From DATAES01 sp963802415 (GTDB lineage Bacteria > Actinomycetota > Acidimicrobiia > Acidimicrobiales > JACDCH01), in assembly GCA_963802415.1 (NCBI GenBank), contig CAWDIH010000002.1, positions 186,001 to 250,000 on the forward strand: DNA of 64,000 nucleotides. Reading direction: 5' to 3'. The notes under the pieces were generated by a model. That model made no database searches, had not been told where the DNA came from, and saw only the letters and a program-made list of their open reading frames with translations. Positions 34,824 through 43,999 of the stretch are shown in pieces (positions within the stretch are counted from its first letter, which is position 1; each line of letters opens with the position of its first letter). A program made the position numbers and the translations under genes.

Positions 34824-35498
34824 TCACCGCCCCGACGCGGGCCTGACCGATGTTGCGATGCCAACTGCGCTGATCACGGACCGCAGGAAGCGGTCAGTGA
34901 TCGGCGCTCCGGTGATCAGTGCACGGAAGTGGATGGGGCTGATCAGGGCCTCGACCAGCACGGCTGGGTCGGCGTCGGAGGGAAGTTGTCCGGAGGTCTT
35001 CGCGTGCTCGAGCCGTGCCGCGGCGAGCCTGAAGCGCTCGTCCCAGAACCGCTTGCGCAGTTCGTCGGTCGCGGTGTCTCTGTGGGAGCGAGCGGTCGCG
35101 ATGAGAAGCGCTCGTCCGAGCGGGCTGGTCACGTTGCGAGCGACGGCGCGAAGAAACGCCAGGACGTCGGCCTCGAGGTCACCGGTGTCACGCATCTGCA
35201 CCACGGAACCGGCCTGGGTGAGCGTCGCGTCGAGGACCAGGTCGGCCTTGGTTGGCCACCACCGGTACAGGGTCGCCCTGTGCACGTCGGCGCGTTGGGC
35301 GACCTCCTCGTAGGAGAGGTCGTCGTAGCCGTGTTCGGCGAGGAGCTCGGTGGTGGCAGTGAGGACCGAGGTGCGGACTCGGGCGCTGCGGCCCCCTGGC
35401 CGCCGGCGGAATGTCCCTGTGGCGGTCTCGCCTAGCGAGGCGGTCGCGAGCGCCGATTCGCCGCACGCGAGGTGGACGACCGCAGCGGCGCCAAGCAT
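34824..35498 (-). CDS. TetR-family regulator
   Basis: A repressor with the helix-turn-helix YEEVAQRADVHRATLYRWWP. A C-terminal ligand part follows, with RALLIATARSHRDTATDELR and ISPIHFRALITG. The family normally starts about 15-20 residues before the first helix. Here ATG 35498 is taken, but the frame stays open to 35666 with TPR-like sequence (TASMGRGTEALQALAKARR) of the kind in LuxR/AfsR ATPases, so an N-terminal fusion is possible. It lies head to tail with the VOC and reductase genes, 111 bases upstream, and may control them. Confidence 0.78.
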   Translation of the reverse strand: MLGAAAVVHLACGESALATASLGETATGTFRRRPGGRSARVRTSVLTATTELLAEHGYDDLSYEEVAQRADVHRATLYRWWPTKADLVLDATLTQAGSVVQMRDTGDLEADVLAFLRAVARNVTSPLGRALLIATARSHRDTATDELRKRFWDERFRLAAARLEHAKTSGQLPSDADPAVLVEALISPIHFRALITGAPITDRFLRSVISAVGIATSVRPASGR

Positions 35499-35778
35499 GT
35501 ATGAGCCAGGCAGCTGGCCGACCTGCTCATCCAGTCGTCGTGCCTTCGCCAGTGCTTGGAGTGCCTCCGTACCGCGGCCCATGGATGCCGTTTGCACGGC
35601 GAGCTCGAGTGTCGTCGCACTCGAAACCCCACGACGAGAGGAGGCCCTCTTCGCGGTCATCACCATCGGACTCCCACACCTCGGCGCCCGCCCGACCCGA
35701 CGTCAAGCCGTCACGCAAGCAGCAGCAGCTGCTTCATCGCGATCACGTATGCGCTACCGCCGAAGCCGGCTCTTGCGG

Positions 35779-36030
35779 TTAGCCGGTGTCGAGCACGACG
35801 ACGTCCATACTTCCGATGGGGTGTACAGCATCGTCGACTCTGCGGACCAGCCCAGTATCCGCACCGTACAGGGACATCCCTCCGCCGTCGCCCACGTACA
35901 GCCATGCTCCGTCCGGTGACCAGTTGAGGACGGAGGGGATGCCGTCATATGTGATCGTGTGGACTTGTTGGTCGGTGACATCGAAGGTGGCCTTGGGAAA
36001 GGTGGGGCGACGCGAGCCTGGCGCACAGCC
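35779..36030 (-). pseudogene. C-terminal fragment of a beta-propeller protein
   Basis: A reading ending at TAA 35779 gives FDVTDQQVHTITYDGIPS, LNWSPDGAWLYVGDGGG and GSMDVVVLDTG. Repeats of the NWSPDGAWLYV type are typical of WD40/TolB-like blades. No start is present upstream; the fragment begins near 36030. It is a remnant of a larger gene. Confidence 0.5.
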
Positions 36031-36135
36031 ACGAACTGCTCGCAGCTCGCGCGTCCATCGCGTTCACGAACCAGCAGATCCCGTTGGCACTAGGTTTGGC
36101 CGAACGGGCGGCCCCTCCCGACATACTCTCGGCGA

Positions 36136-36612
36136 GTGAGCGGGCCACGGATGCTCGAGTTCCGCCCGATGAGCGTCGCTTCCATCGCCGACTACATCAG
36201 GCTCAACTCGGATCCGAAAGTGACGCGGCACCTTCCGCTCTCAGGTCCTGGGTTCGACGAATCTGCATGTGCCGAGTGGCTCGCCGGGAAGCTAGGTCAG
36301 TGGGATGAGTTTGGATACGGACCGTGGGCGTTCTTTGTCGATGGCGAGTTCGCAGGTTGGGGTGGCCTCCAGCATGAGCAGGGTGATGCTGACGTCGGCA
36401 TCGTCTTGCTGCCTCGCTACTGGGGCTCCGGTCGCCTGATTCTGGCTGAGATCATCCGCCGGGCGTTCGAGGAGATGGAGTTGGAGTCGGTAACGGCTCT
36501 GCTCCCGCAGAGTCGAAAGGCGACGCTCGGCCGACTGGGTTTCGTTCCTGACGGCGAGGTTGATGTGCGCGGCGAGCGATTCAATCGCTATCGGATGCAG
36601 CGGCCAAAGTAG
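36136..36612 (+). CDS. GNAT acetyltransferase (RimJ/RimL-like)
   Basis: A 158-residue acetyltransferase starting MLEFRPMSVASIADYI after a short leader. DPKVTRHLP and the acetyl-CoA part PRYWGSGRLILAEIIRRAFEE are characteristic, with the QxxGxG/A loop modified to RYWGSG. The target may be a protein N-terminus or a small molecule. GTG 36136 is used. It appears complete and stands alone between a propeller remnant and a GntR gene. Confidence 0.8.
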   Translation: MSGPRMLEFRPMSVASIADYIRLNSDPKVTRHLPLSGPGFDESACAEWLAGKLGQWDEFGYGPWAFFVDGEFAGWGGLQHEQGDADVGIVLLPRYWGSGRLILAEIIRRAFEEMELESVTALLPQSRKATLGRLGFVPDGEVDVRGERFNRYRMQRPK

Positions 36613-36699
36613 GGGACCATCCGCGACTGCAGCGTGGCGGCGGTCCGTCATCCGGTGGGCCCAGCGTTGGAGAATCTCGCCATCATCGCTCGGCAACGC

Positions 36700-37080
36700 T
36701 TATGTAGTCGTCGTCCGCTGTCCGAATACCTTGTCCAGCGCGTTATGGATCTCCTGATCGGTTGCCCAACCTGGGTGGCCACTCGCGCAAAGCGTTCCGC
36801 TTCAGCATTGAGTAGTGCGCGACGTTCGGCTCGCTGGTAGGCGCGTGCTTCGCCAACGAAAGTTCCGTGGCGTCCACGGCTGACGATGTGCCCCGCCGTT
36901 TCCAACTCACGGTAGGCGCGTGTGATGGTGCCGGGTGCGATCTCGAGATCCGCTGCGAGTTGACGGATCGTCGGCAGTCTCGTACCGGCGGCGAGAACGA
37001 GGCTGCTGATCATGGTGGCGAGCTGCTCCCGGATCTGCTCGTATGGCGGCACGGGTAGCGTCGTGTCGACGGTGATCCTG
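36700..37080 (-). pseudogene. GntR-family regulator (YtrA type), start lost, frameshifted end
   Basis: The reading ITVDTTLPVPPYEQIREQLA, then GTRLPTIRQLAADLEIAPGT and GHIVSRGRHGTFV, is a complete winged-helix DNA-binding domain of the YtrA group. The end DQEIHNALDKVFGQ is in another frame after a shift near 36768, with stop at 36700. No start codon precedes ITVD; instead the frame continues into IS21 sequence. The IS therefore seems to have removed the promoter and start. The regulated ABC genes usual for this group are not present. Confidence 0.65.
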
Positions 37081-37084
37081 GCTG

Positions 37085-37577
37085 GTCGTGAAGCACCACA
37101 GGCGCACCCGTGACCAGCACAAGATCGCGCCGAAGCAGAACAACGGTGAGCTCCCGCCCCACTGGGTCGCCCAGTCGGAGAGGTCGCAGAAGTCGAACTG
37201 GGCTTCCTCGCCCGGGTCGGTGTGGATCGGCACCGACACCGCCGACGCCGCTCGGAACCGCGGGCCGCGGACGACCCGCACCGCCCGCACGACCGTGCGA
37301 TACGAGCCCCTGTAGCCCTCAACGCGGATCTTGTTGAACACGCTGATAGCCAGCAGCCGCGGATGCGCTTCTTACAGCTGCTCGACGCGTTGCCGCCACC
37401 GCAACGTCATCACCCGATCCGAATCGAGCACGACACGCGGTGCCGGCGGACCACCCGCCTTGAGATGCTTCGCGACCGTCGCCGGGTGATAGCCCAGCTC
37501 GACCGCGATCTCCTTGATGCTCCAACCCTGCCGATGCAGGTCCAATCACCTTCACATAGTCCTCCTGGTTCAACATG
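37085..37577 (-). mobile_element. IS21-family IstA transposase remnant
   Basis: ATG 37577 starts MLNQEDYVKVI. Later frames give ISVFNKIRVEGYRGSYRTVV (joined) and DPGEEAQFDFCDLSDWATQW, which holds the first catalytic Asp of IstA. At least two frame changes break it, and the DDE domain ends at about 37085. No IstB gene is present. It abuts the GntR gene. Confidence 0.75.
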
Positions 37578-37779
37578 AGCGGCGGCCCCTCCGGTCGCGT
37601 CGTGGCTTGGTCGCTCGACACGCTGGAGGGCCACCCGCCCCGCGGGTGGATGATCAGGCCAGGAGGAACCCGATCCTCAACGCGAATTCGCGTGATCTCA
37701 GAACGCGAGTTTCAGTGATCGCTCACAGAAGGGCCCCTGCTTCACCGGTGCATGGCGAAGAAGTGGAGGAACCTGATGA

Positions 37780-37920
37780 GTGCCGAACCTTCAACGTGTG
37801 CTCTATCGCAGCGCCAAGCAGGAACCGGCCCGACGGTTCCCCGCCCTGTACGACCACGTCGCCCGCAGCGACATTCTGTGGAGGGCATGGGCCGACGTGG
37901 CAACGACTGCGCATGCCTGA
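37780..37920 (+). pseudogene. Group II intron reverse transcriptase, first 46 residues
   Basis: GTG 37780: LQRVLYRSAKQEPARRFPAL then YDHVARSDILWRAWADV. This matches the start of LtrA-type intron reverse transcriptases (LYxxAKxxPxRRFxALxDxVxRxDxLWxAW). It ends at a TGA 17 bases before intron domain V. All polymerase motifs are deleted. Confidence 0.7.
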
Positions 37921-37937
37921 CGATGAACGGTGTCGGA

Positions 37938-37971
37938 GAGCCGTGTGCGGGAGAACCGCACGCACGGTTCG
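37938..37971 (+). ncRNA. Group II intron domain V
   Basis: A 34-base hairpin: GAGCCGTGTGCGG, loop GAGA, and CCGCACGCACGGTTC. The AGC triad, the inner bulge and the GNRA loop are those of domain V, the catalytic core of group II introns. The domain VI region follows (about 37972-38010). The rest of the intron and most of its reverse transcriptase gene are missing, so it cannot splice. Confidence 0.88.
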
Positions 37972-38099
37972 ATAGGGGGCCGCTGGCAAGGAAGACCGCT
38001 GCTGAACGAACGCCACGATGGGCGAGAAAGCGAAAGCCCCGCGCCCGGCGTCAGCACGGACAACCAAACCAGCGGCCTACCTCACTCGTCCCTGCCGGG

Positions 38100-38672
38100 T
38101 TAGTCGTTGGTGGACTGGCGAGCCGTCCAGGCCGCGGCCTGCAGTCGGTAGAGCACGAACCGGCGGTTCGGATGCCCGTCCGCGTACCACGGCCCGTCGA
38201 AGTCGTCGGCGGGATCATGGGTCATGCCCAGCCGATGCATCACGGCCCGGGACGGCTTGTTGCGGGCCGTGGTGTGAGCCACGATTTCGGACAAGCCAGC
38301 CTCACCGAACGCGAAGTCCAGCACTGCTGCCGCCCCTTCGGTGGCGTAGCCCTGACGCCACGCGTCGACTGCGAGATGCGAGCCAATGTGAACCAACGGG
38401 CGAAACGGCATGTCCCCTCCGGCTACTTCGAGCCCAGTGAAGCCGATCAGCCGGCCATCGGTGCGTCCCTCCGCCGCCCACTCGCCGAACCCGTACTTAT
38501 CGAAGCAGTCTTCGATGGCGTCGATGAGCTCATCGCTCTCCGACCGGGTGAGCGGTTTGAACCGGTACAGCATGACTCTGGAGTCCGCGTTGATCTGCGC
38601 GAAGCCGTCCCGATCGTCTTCCGTCCACCGGCGCAGAACCAAACGCTCCGTACTCAGTAGCGGCAACCTCAT
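38100..38672 (-). CDS. GNAT acetyltransferase (RimJ-like)
   Basis: A 190-residue acetyltransferase: LSTERLVLRRWTEDDRDGFA, then LVHIGSHLAVDAWRQGYATEG with the acetyl-CoA loop QGYATEG, and NKPSRAVMHRLGMTHD. These are the usual RimJ/RimL motifs. ATG 38672 starts just before the first motif. Substrate unknown. It is the second GNAT in element B. It lies just after the group II intron remnant and appears intact. Confidence 0.85.
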   Translation of the reverse strand: MRLPLLSTERLVLRRWTEDDRDGFAQINADSRVMLYRFKPLTRSESDELIDAIEDCFDKYGFGEWAAEGRTDGRLIGFTGLEVAGGDMPFRPLVHIGSHLAVDAWRQGYATEGAAAVLDFAFGEAGLSEIVAHTTARNKPSRAVMHRLGMTHDPADDFDGPWYADGHPNRRFVLYRLQAAAWTARQSTND

Positions 38673-38807
38673 AGACCAAGCGCGACCGTACCGACCTCAA
38701 CATGACCGAGCAGCCCGCGATTGGGCCACCCATGCGTGCCACCAGTGCGCATCCCGCCGGACGACCGCATCCGGTATCCGCACTTGTGAACGGATGCCGA
38801 TCGGCAG

Positions 38808-40157
38808 TTATGCATTTCTCACTGAGTGGTTTGGGTTGGCCTGATAGAGGTGCCAGGTGCCGGGTACGCCCTTGAGGTCGTGCAGGCCGAGCGACAGGAA
38901 CTTGATGGGTTGCCCGACGACTGAGGCAACAATCGATTCGGTCACCACGATTTCACTTGGTTGCGCCTTGGACATCACTCTGCTCGCGATGTTGACAGCG
39001 AGGCCTGAGACATCGTCTCCGCGGCGGTCGATGTCACCGACATGCGCACCGATGCGGACTTGGAGTCCCTCGGCGGCGAGGTCACGCAGGATCGTCTCGG
39101 CGGCGCGCAGGCACGCTCCTGCTGATGGGAGCAACGCGAGCGCTCCGTCCCCAGTGGTCTTTATGATCGAGCCGCCGTTGCGTCCGACGGTGGCGCGCAC
39201 GGCTGCGTCATGCCGATCGAGCAGCGACTTCCAGCCCGCGTCGCCGAGCGCGGCGGCCCGCTGCGTCGAGCCGACGAGATCGGTGAACAGGACTGCTGTC
39301 ACGAGCCGCTGGGGAGGCGGGAGTCGATGTTCGCCCACAACGAAGGTCGCGATCTCCGCGACCAGCGCGTCGACGTCGCCGACGAAGGGGAAATGGTCAC
39401 GACCGTCCAACTCGACCGTCGTGGCCCCGGCGATCCATTCGCGGGCGAGACGCAAGACGTCGTCGAACGCGAAGGCGTTGTCTCGACGATGGAGTACCAA
39501 CGTGGGAGCAACAACCTCGTCGTAGCGGGCCTCACTCGGAAAAGCGCCTAGGACAGACCGCCAGATGCGGAGAGCGGTCGATGGGCTCGCGCCCATACGC
39601 CCTGCACGTGCAAACCACTCGCGGAAGTCACGATCTGCGATTCGACTGGGTGCAACCTCGGCGAGGATGTCATTTTCGCCTCGTTGGTTGGCCTCATTGC
39701 GTTGCCCGCGGCGCTGCGCCCCGGACTCCCAATCGTCGTCCGATGCGAGGAACGGCTCGTAAAGCACCAGCGCCGACACCCGCTCGCGCTCGGTTGCCGC
39801 ATATCGCGTCGCCACTCCGAACCCGTCCCAGGCCACGAGCACCACGTCGCGCGCTCCGGCGGCATCAACAACGGCTGCGAGATCGTCGGCCCACTGGTCG
39901 AGAACGTTGCGGTCCCACTCCTGGATCGGGTCAGACTGACCGAGCCCGCGCCGGTCGAAAACGACCACACGACCGAGCGCCCTGAGCCCGTCGAGCATCC
40001 GAGCGAACCCAGGCTCCTGGTCGTACACCTCAATCGGGACCATCCCGCCCGACACCATGACGATGTCACGGACATCGTCGACGGAGCGATCCGCGTCGAG
40101 AACCCCGTACGCGACATGCGTTCCGTCCGACGCCCGCGCGAATCGAACGTCGATCAC
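38808..40157 (-). CDS. Alpha/beta hydrolase fused to class III adenylate/guanylate cyclase
   Basis: A 449-residue fusion. The first 255 residues are an alpha/beta hydrolase with RVVVFDRRGLGQSDPI and a loop VVLVAWDGFGVATRYA, where the nucleophile position reads AWDGFG, not the usual GxSxG. The rest is a class III cyclase domain: VTAVLFTDLVGSTQRAAALG with a metal Asp, IIKTTGDGALALLP, and AHVGDIDRRGDDVSGLAVNIASR. Such fusions are frequent in mycobacteria and relatives. The altered nucleophile suggests the hydrolase part may only sense. GTG 40157 is the likely start. Intact. Confidence 0.85.
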   Translation of the reverse strand: MIDVRFARASDGTHVAYGVLDADRSVDDVRDIVMVSGGMVPIEVYDQEPGFARMLDGLRALGRVVVFDRRGLGQSDPIQEWDRNVLDQWADDLAAVVDAAGARDVVLVAWDGFGVATRYAATERERVSALVLYEPFLASDDDWESGAQRRGQRNEANQRGENDILAEVAPSRIADRDFREWFARAGRMGASPSTALRIWRSVLGAFPSEARYDEVVAPTLVLHRRDNAFAFDDVLRLAREWIAGATTVELDGRDHFPFVGDVDALVAEIATFVVGEHRLPPPQRLVTAVLFTDLVGSTQRAAALGDAGWKSLLDRHDAAVRATVGRNGGSIIKTTGDGALALLPSAGACLRAAETILRDLAAEGLQVRIGAHVGDIDRRGDDVSGLAVNIASRVMSKAQPSEIVVTESIVASVVGQPIKFLSLGLHDLKGVPGTWHLYQANPNHSVRNA

Positions 40158-40590
40158 GACGCCGAGCCTCGCGCCGAACCGAACGCGCCAGCGAATGCCC
40201 TCAAACGACTGACCCGCCCTCATCCCCCAGGTTCGCCTCGCCCACCGACACGCCCTCAGCCCCCGGACTAAAGAAGGCACACCATCTGGCGTCACTCGAC
40301 GAGGCCGGATCGATCACCTCTTTGTTGTCAAGACCTGGTTGCGATGTTGTTCGTGGGCGCGCGGTGTCGTCGCCGGACGCGGTGCAGTGTTGGCGGTTCT
40401 AGGTTGTGTCTGGGTCCGCACGGAAGGTCTGTCATCAGATTTGTCATCACTCCACGAAGGACCGGCTGCACACGTGCGCCCACGAGACGGCACGCCGATC
40501 GAGGCGAACTCGGTCGTGACCTGCGACTACGACCGCTGAGACGGATCGCGACGGCATCAGTGCCTGCAGGCTCGACGACCGATTCCGCGC
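40158..40590. other. Right end of element B, non-coding
   Basis: No convincing gene. It holds GTCATCA pairs (40431 and 40443), and leads to attachment core 3. Short basic readings here arise from the tRNA-derived repeat. Confidence 0.6.
40431..40449. repeat. Arm-type repeats GTCATCA, right end of element B
   Basis: GTCATCA at 40431-40437 and 40443-40449, 12 bases apart and 142 bases before attachment core 3. The layout matches the right ends at 24490 and 44567, but with other bases at the variable positions. Confidence 0.65.
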
Positions 40591-40634
40591 GCTCATAACC
40601 CGAAGGTCGCGGGTTCAAATCCCGCCCCCGCCAC
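40591..40634 (+). repeat. Attachment core copy 3
   Basis: An exact copy of the 44-base tRNA 3' segment, followed by CAA. Unlike copies 1, 2 and 4, it has no GGTCAGAG motif, hairpin or arm repeats after it, so it looks like a right end only. Confidence 0.95.
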
Positions 40635-40699
40635 CAATCGATGCCCCCGAACGGGTGGCCGATGATGACGGCCCGATCACCGCTGCTGGCCTCAAAGAC

Positions 40700-41425
40700 T
40701 CATTCCGACTCCATCCCGACCGGTCGTCCGCGGGCGACGCGCCAGACGCCACGGGCGGCGGCGCGCCAGCTGAGCGTGCGGGCCGCGGGCGAGTAGCCGA
40801 CCGCTCGATCCGACAGGCGCACACGCAACGACTGCTCTCGGATCGAGAACCGCAGCGGCGCCTCCATCGACATCGACTCACCGTCGAGGCCGACGTCGAT
40901 GCGCGAGCCTGATCGCACCTCGAACGTTGTCGCAGTCCACGAAGCAAAGCCGTCGAACCGCTCCGGGTGGCGAGTTCCGATTGCGGTCAGGAACCTCGAC
41001 GCCGCGCGGTCGTCGGCGAGTTCGAGCGAGATGATGCCGAGCCGCTTTGTGTCGAGGCGGGGCCGGCTCGTCAAGGCTTCGAGGTTGTCGGTCCCGTAGG
41101 GATTGTTCGAGATCATGACGAGGTGCGCGCCGGCGTGTCGTTCACCGGTCGGCCCCTCGAACTGAAGGTCGTACGGTCGAGACCCGGGACCGAGCACCTT
41201 CGGCAACGCGGCGAGCGTCGTTCCCACCTTCGCGTCGCGATATTCGGGGGAGCCGATGATCTCGGTGTAGATCCCGAGCGACACGTTGTTCACGAACACG
41301 CGCCCGTTCACATCAGAGAGGTCGATCGCCCGCTCCGAGGCGTCGCCGTACGCGTTCACCACGTCGTCGCGGTCGATGCCCAAGTCGAGCGCGAGGTGAT
41401 TCCGAGCGCCCGCGTCTGATACTGA
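40700..41425 (-). pseudogene. Diacylglycerol kinase family protein, C-terminal part
   Basis: The reading begins GARNHLALDLGIDRDDVVNA and continues FVNNVSLGIYTEIIGSPEYR, PYDLQFEGP and MISNNPYGTDNLEAL to the stop at 40700. This is the second half of a DAGK/YegS-like lipid kinase. The N-terminal catalytic part with GGDGT is absent upstream, and only a TTG at 41383 could serve as a start within. It is a relic, cut near 41430. Confidence 0.7.
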
Positions 41426-41502
41426 TGTTCGGCACTGCCCGGGCGCGGCCGGGTGGACGCCGACCGCTGCCTCGGACGGTCAGGAGCGAGTCCCGCAGCG
41501 AA

Positions 41503-42468
41503 TCAGAGCCAGCCGGAACGGCGGAACTGCACGATCAACGCCGCCGACACGCACACCATGATAATCGCGACCGTGGCCCACGACCCGGAGCCGGGAAGAT
41601 GAGCAATGTTCATCCCATACCAGCCCGTGATGACCGCGTTGACGGCAAAGATGCCGGCCCACGCGGCAATGGTCTTGCTGATCTCCCCTTGGCGCGAAGA
41701 CAGCAGGCTGAGCTGCGCGTCGGTGGCCATCTCGAGGCGGTGATTCAACGCATCGAGATCGGCGTCCAGCGCATCGAGCGCCCGTGCGCACGCTTCGATG
41801 GAGCCGGCCACCGACGACGAGAGATCGAGGCCACTCGTCAAGGCGCGCAGGCGGGCGACCGTCTGTCGTAGGCGGCGCAGCCGTGCTTGGTGGTCGCCGA
41901 TGTCGACGGCCAGCCGAAGCCCGTGGGCGACCACGTCCTTCGCCGATTGACGACCGTCCGACGCGCCTACGATCTCGGAGGAATGCGCTTGCTGGCTCGC
42001 GCCGAGTTCGGTGACGACGCCGTCGTAGCGGTCGACGATCTCGGTGATCACACTGAGGACCGCGACGAAAGGCTCATTGCCCAAACGTTGCCCGGCGGCT
42101 CGGCGCGCGGCATCTACGACGACGCGCTCGCCGATGTCGTCGTGAACGGTGAAGGTCTGATGTTTCGTCATTGCGAAGACGATCGTTGTGCTCATCGGTC
42201 GATCGCCGTCGGCTCCGTCGACGGTCGGCGCGGTGAACACGAACATCAATGCGTCGTCGACGGCACCCGCGAGGGTCGAAGCATTCGCAGCCTGCATCCA
42301 CGCGACGACAGCGTTCGAGAGACCCAGCAGGCGAGCCGCGCCGACGAGCTCCGCCTCATCCGGATCCGTTGCGTCGATCCAGTGCGCGTCGCCAGCGCGC
42401 AGCTCACCGCGTTCGCTCGCGATGGCGCTGAAGCCATCGGCACCGTTCGAGAACTGACGTAACACCAC
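41503..42468 (-). CDS. CorA-like divalent metal transporter
   Basis: A 321-residue protein. A cytoplasmic alpha/beta part (FTAPTVDGADGDRPMSTTIV) leads to a long helix (HQARLRRLRQTVARLRAL) and two C-terminal membrane helices joined by WYGMNIAHLPGSG, which carries the GMN signature of the CorA family. These channels carry magnesium or similar ions as pentamers. Length is normal. It appears intact. The nearby cassette of stress proteins is on the other strand. Confidence 0.82.
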   Translation of the reverse strand: MVLRQFSNGADGFSAIASERGELRAGDAHWIDATDPDEAELVGAARLLGLSNAVVAWMQAANASTLAGAVDDALMFVFTAPTVDGADGDRPMSTTIVFAMTKHQTFTVHDDIGERVVVDAARRAAGQRLGNEPFVAVLSVITEIVDRYDGVVTELGASQQAHSSEIVGASDGRQSAKDVVAHGLRLAVDIGDHQARLRRLRQTVARLRALTSGLDLSSSVAGSIEACARALDALDADLDALNHRLEMATDAQLSLLSSRQGEISKTIAAWAGIFAVNAVITGWYGMNIAHLPGSGSWATVAIIMVCVSAALIVQFRRSGWL

Positions 42469-42835
42469 GACTCGTCGCGGACACTACGGCGCACACATCA
42501 GAGCCGCCATGGGCACGAATATGATGCCGGGCGCGCGGCGGGCGAGCGGAGGAAACACCCCGCGCCGCGACTCGCTTGAGTACGAGTCGCCGGCGGTCGT
42601 GCCGTTCGCTGCGCTTCCAGAGCTCAGTCACGAGTAGGCGGCCTTCCGCAGGATATTCCGATTCTCGTAACGGGAGCGCCGGTCAGGCTTCGACCTCCGC
42701 GCTCGGCGGCCTCATACCGTTGTCGGCCCAATTCCGCCCGCTGGTGGGATCTCGACCCACAGCTACCAGGCGGAGAGGAGGTGTGACACCCCGGATCGGG
42801 GGATCTGGGCCAGCATCAGCTGGTAGAACTGCCAC
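42469..42835. other. Gap without a recognised gene
   Basis: Divergent upstream region of the CorA-like gene and the response regulator. No gene or RNA is seen; it should hold both promoters. Confidence 0.5.
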
Positions 42836-43484
42836 ATGGCTGGTGGACGGGTGCGAGTCGCCGCGGTCAACGACTACGAGCTGGTCGTCGCGGGCGTGGC
42901 TCGACTGCTCAGCCAGTTTCCCCAGCAGCTCGACGTGTGTGACCGCATCGTCATCGGTGATCCGATCGACACACCGATCGACGTGGCTCTCTACGACACC
43001 TACGGAAGGGTCGGTATCGCGGCGCCTGCGCTGCAGCTACTCGCCGAGACTCCGGAGATCTCCCACGTCGCAATGTTCTCGCTCGATCTCAGCCCTGAGC
43101 TGATCGCCGAAGGCCGTTCCGCAGGCGCGACCGGATTCATCTCGAAAGGCCTCTCCGGCGCGGAGATCGCCGACGCGATCGTCCGCGTCGCGGCACGGAG
43201 AAGAACTCGTGACCGCAGCTGAGTCAGGCAGACCTGATAGTGCGGAGCTCGATTGGCCCGGCAACGAAGATGGCCTCACCCAACGTGAGAGCCAAGTTGT
43301 GGTGCTCGCGGCGGAGGGTCTTTCCAACCGTGAGATCGCGGCTGCGTTGTACCTCAGCTCAGAAACGGTAAAGGGGTATCTCGGGCAAGCGTTCGCGAAG
43401 CTCGGGTTGCGCAACCGCGTCGAGGCGACGAACTACGTGCGACGATCCGGAGCGTTCCAGCGGTACCAACCAGCCGATCTCTGA
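42836..43484 (+). CDS. LuxR-type response regulator, one frameshift near 43198
   Basis: ATG 42836 starts a receiver-like part (VRVAAVNDYELVVAGVARLL, VALYDTYGRVGI, HVAMFSLDLSPELIAEGRSA, GATGFISKGLSGAEIADAIV). An Asp is kept in ALYD, and the Lys in SKG. One extra base near 43198 shifts the frame. The LuxR helix-turn-helix follows: LTQRESQVVVLAAEGLSNRE and AALYLSSETVKGYLGQAFAK. The NarL class of partner would be a kinase like that at 31118, 12 kb away. It heads a stress gene cluster, so it may control it. Confidence 0.8.
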
Positions 43485-43593
43485 TCTGCAACACCCGCTT
43501 CGCGTGCAAGAACCCCCGATCGGGGGTGTCGCGCAACGTCCGGCTCTGCGATGTTGATTGCAGTACGAAAATGCGCAACGTAGAGGAGAAGTC

Positions 43594-43785
43594 GTGGCTG
43601 GTACTGCAGACGAAATGAAGGGCAAGGCCAAGGAGGCCGTCGCCGACCTCACGGACGATGACGAGCTCAAGCGCGAAGGCAAGGCCGACCAAGCGGCCGG
43701 GAGCGTCAAGAGGAAGCTCGGCGACGCCAAAGACTGGGTCGAAGACCGTGTCGACGATGCGAAGGACAAGCTCCACCGCGACTGA
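43594..43785 (+). CDS. CsbD-family stress protein
   Basis: A 63-residue, highly charged, glycine-containing protein: ADEMKGKAKEAVADLTDDDE then KADQAAGSVKRKLGDAKDWV. This is the CsbD signature, small hydrophilic proteins made under general stress. The GTG start at 43594 has GAGGAGAA eight bases upstream. It lies 109 bases after the response regulator and 46 before the next gene. Role unclear in all hosts. Confidence 0.88.
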   Translation: MAGTADEMKGKAKEAVADLTDDDELKREGKADQAAGSVKRKLGDAKDWVEDRVDDAKDKLHRD

Positions 43786-43831
43786 CCCGCGCGGTGTCTC
43801 ACGTCCACCTGCCCCGACGAAGGAGGAAGCA

Positions 43832-43975
43832 ATGGAGTTTGTTCTCTGGCTCATCGCGGTGATTCTCGTGATCTCGGGAATCGTCACGATCGTGCGGGGA
43901 GCCGTCCTCTATGGAGTCGTGTTAATCGTGGTCGGGCTGCTCGTGGGTCCCGGTGGCGTGAGCCTCTTCGCCTGA
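43832..43975 (+). CDS. Small hydrophobic membrane protein
   Basis: A 47-residue protein, nearly all membrane: EFVLWLIAVILVISGIVTIV and GVVLIVVGLLVGPGGVSLFA. Two short helices or one long hairpin. The GPGG end is seen in small actinobacterial membrane proteins next to stress genes. ATG 43832 follows AAGGAGGAAGC. Function unknown. Confidence 0.7.
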   Translation: MEFVLWLIAVILVISGIVTIVRGAVLYGVVLIVVGLLVGPGGVSLFA

Positions 43976-43999
43976 CGGACGAACATTCGAAGGAGTGTG

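Larger units (their letters stand above)
24627..40634. mobile_element. Integrative element B at tRNA-fMet (composite)
   Basis: Bounded by attachment cores 2 and 3. The left end has CTTCTACCGG repeats within the integrase 3' end. The right end has GTCATCA pairs, a different kind. The two ends therefore probably come from different elements joined by deletion. IS630, IS21 and group II intron remnants inside the region support this. Cargo includes a haloperoxidase-like enzyme, OsmC, a histidine kinase, regulators and acetyltransferases. Confidence 0.6.
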
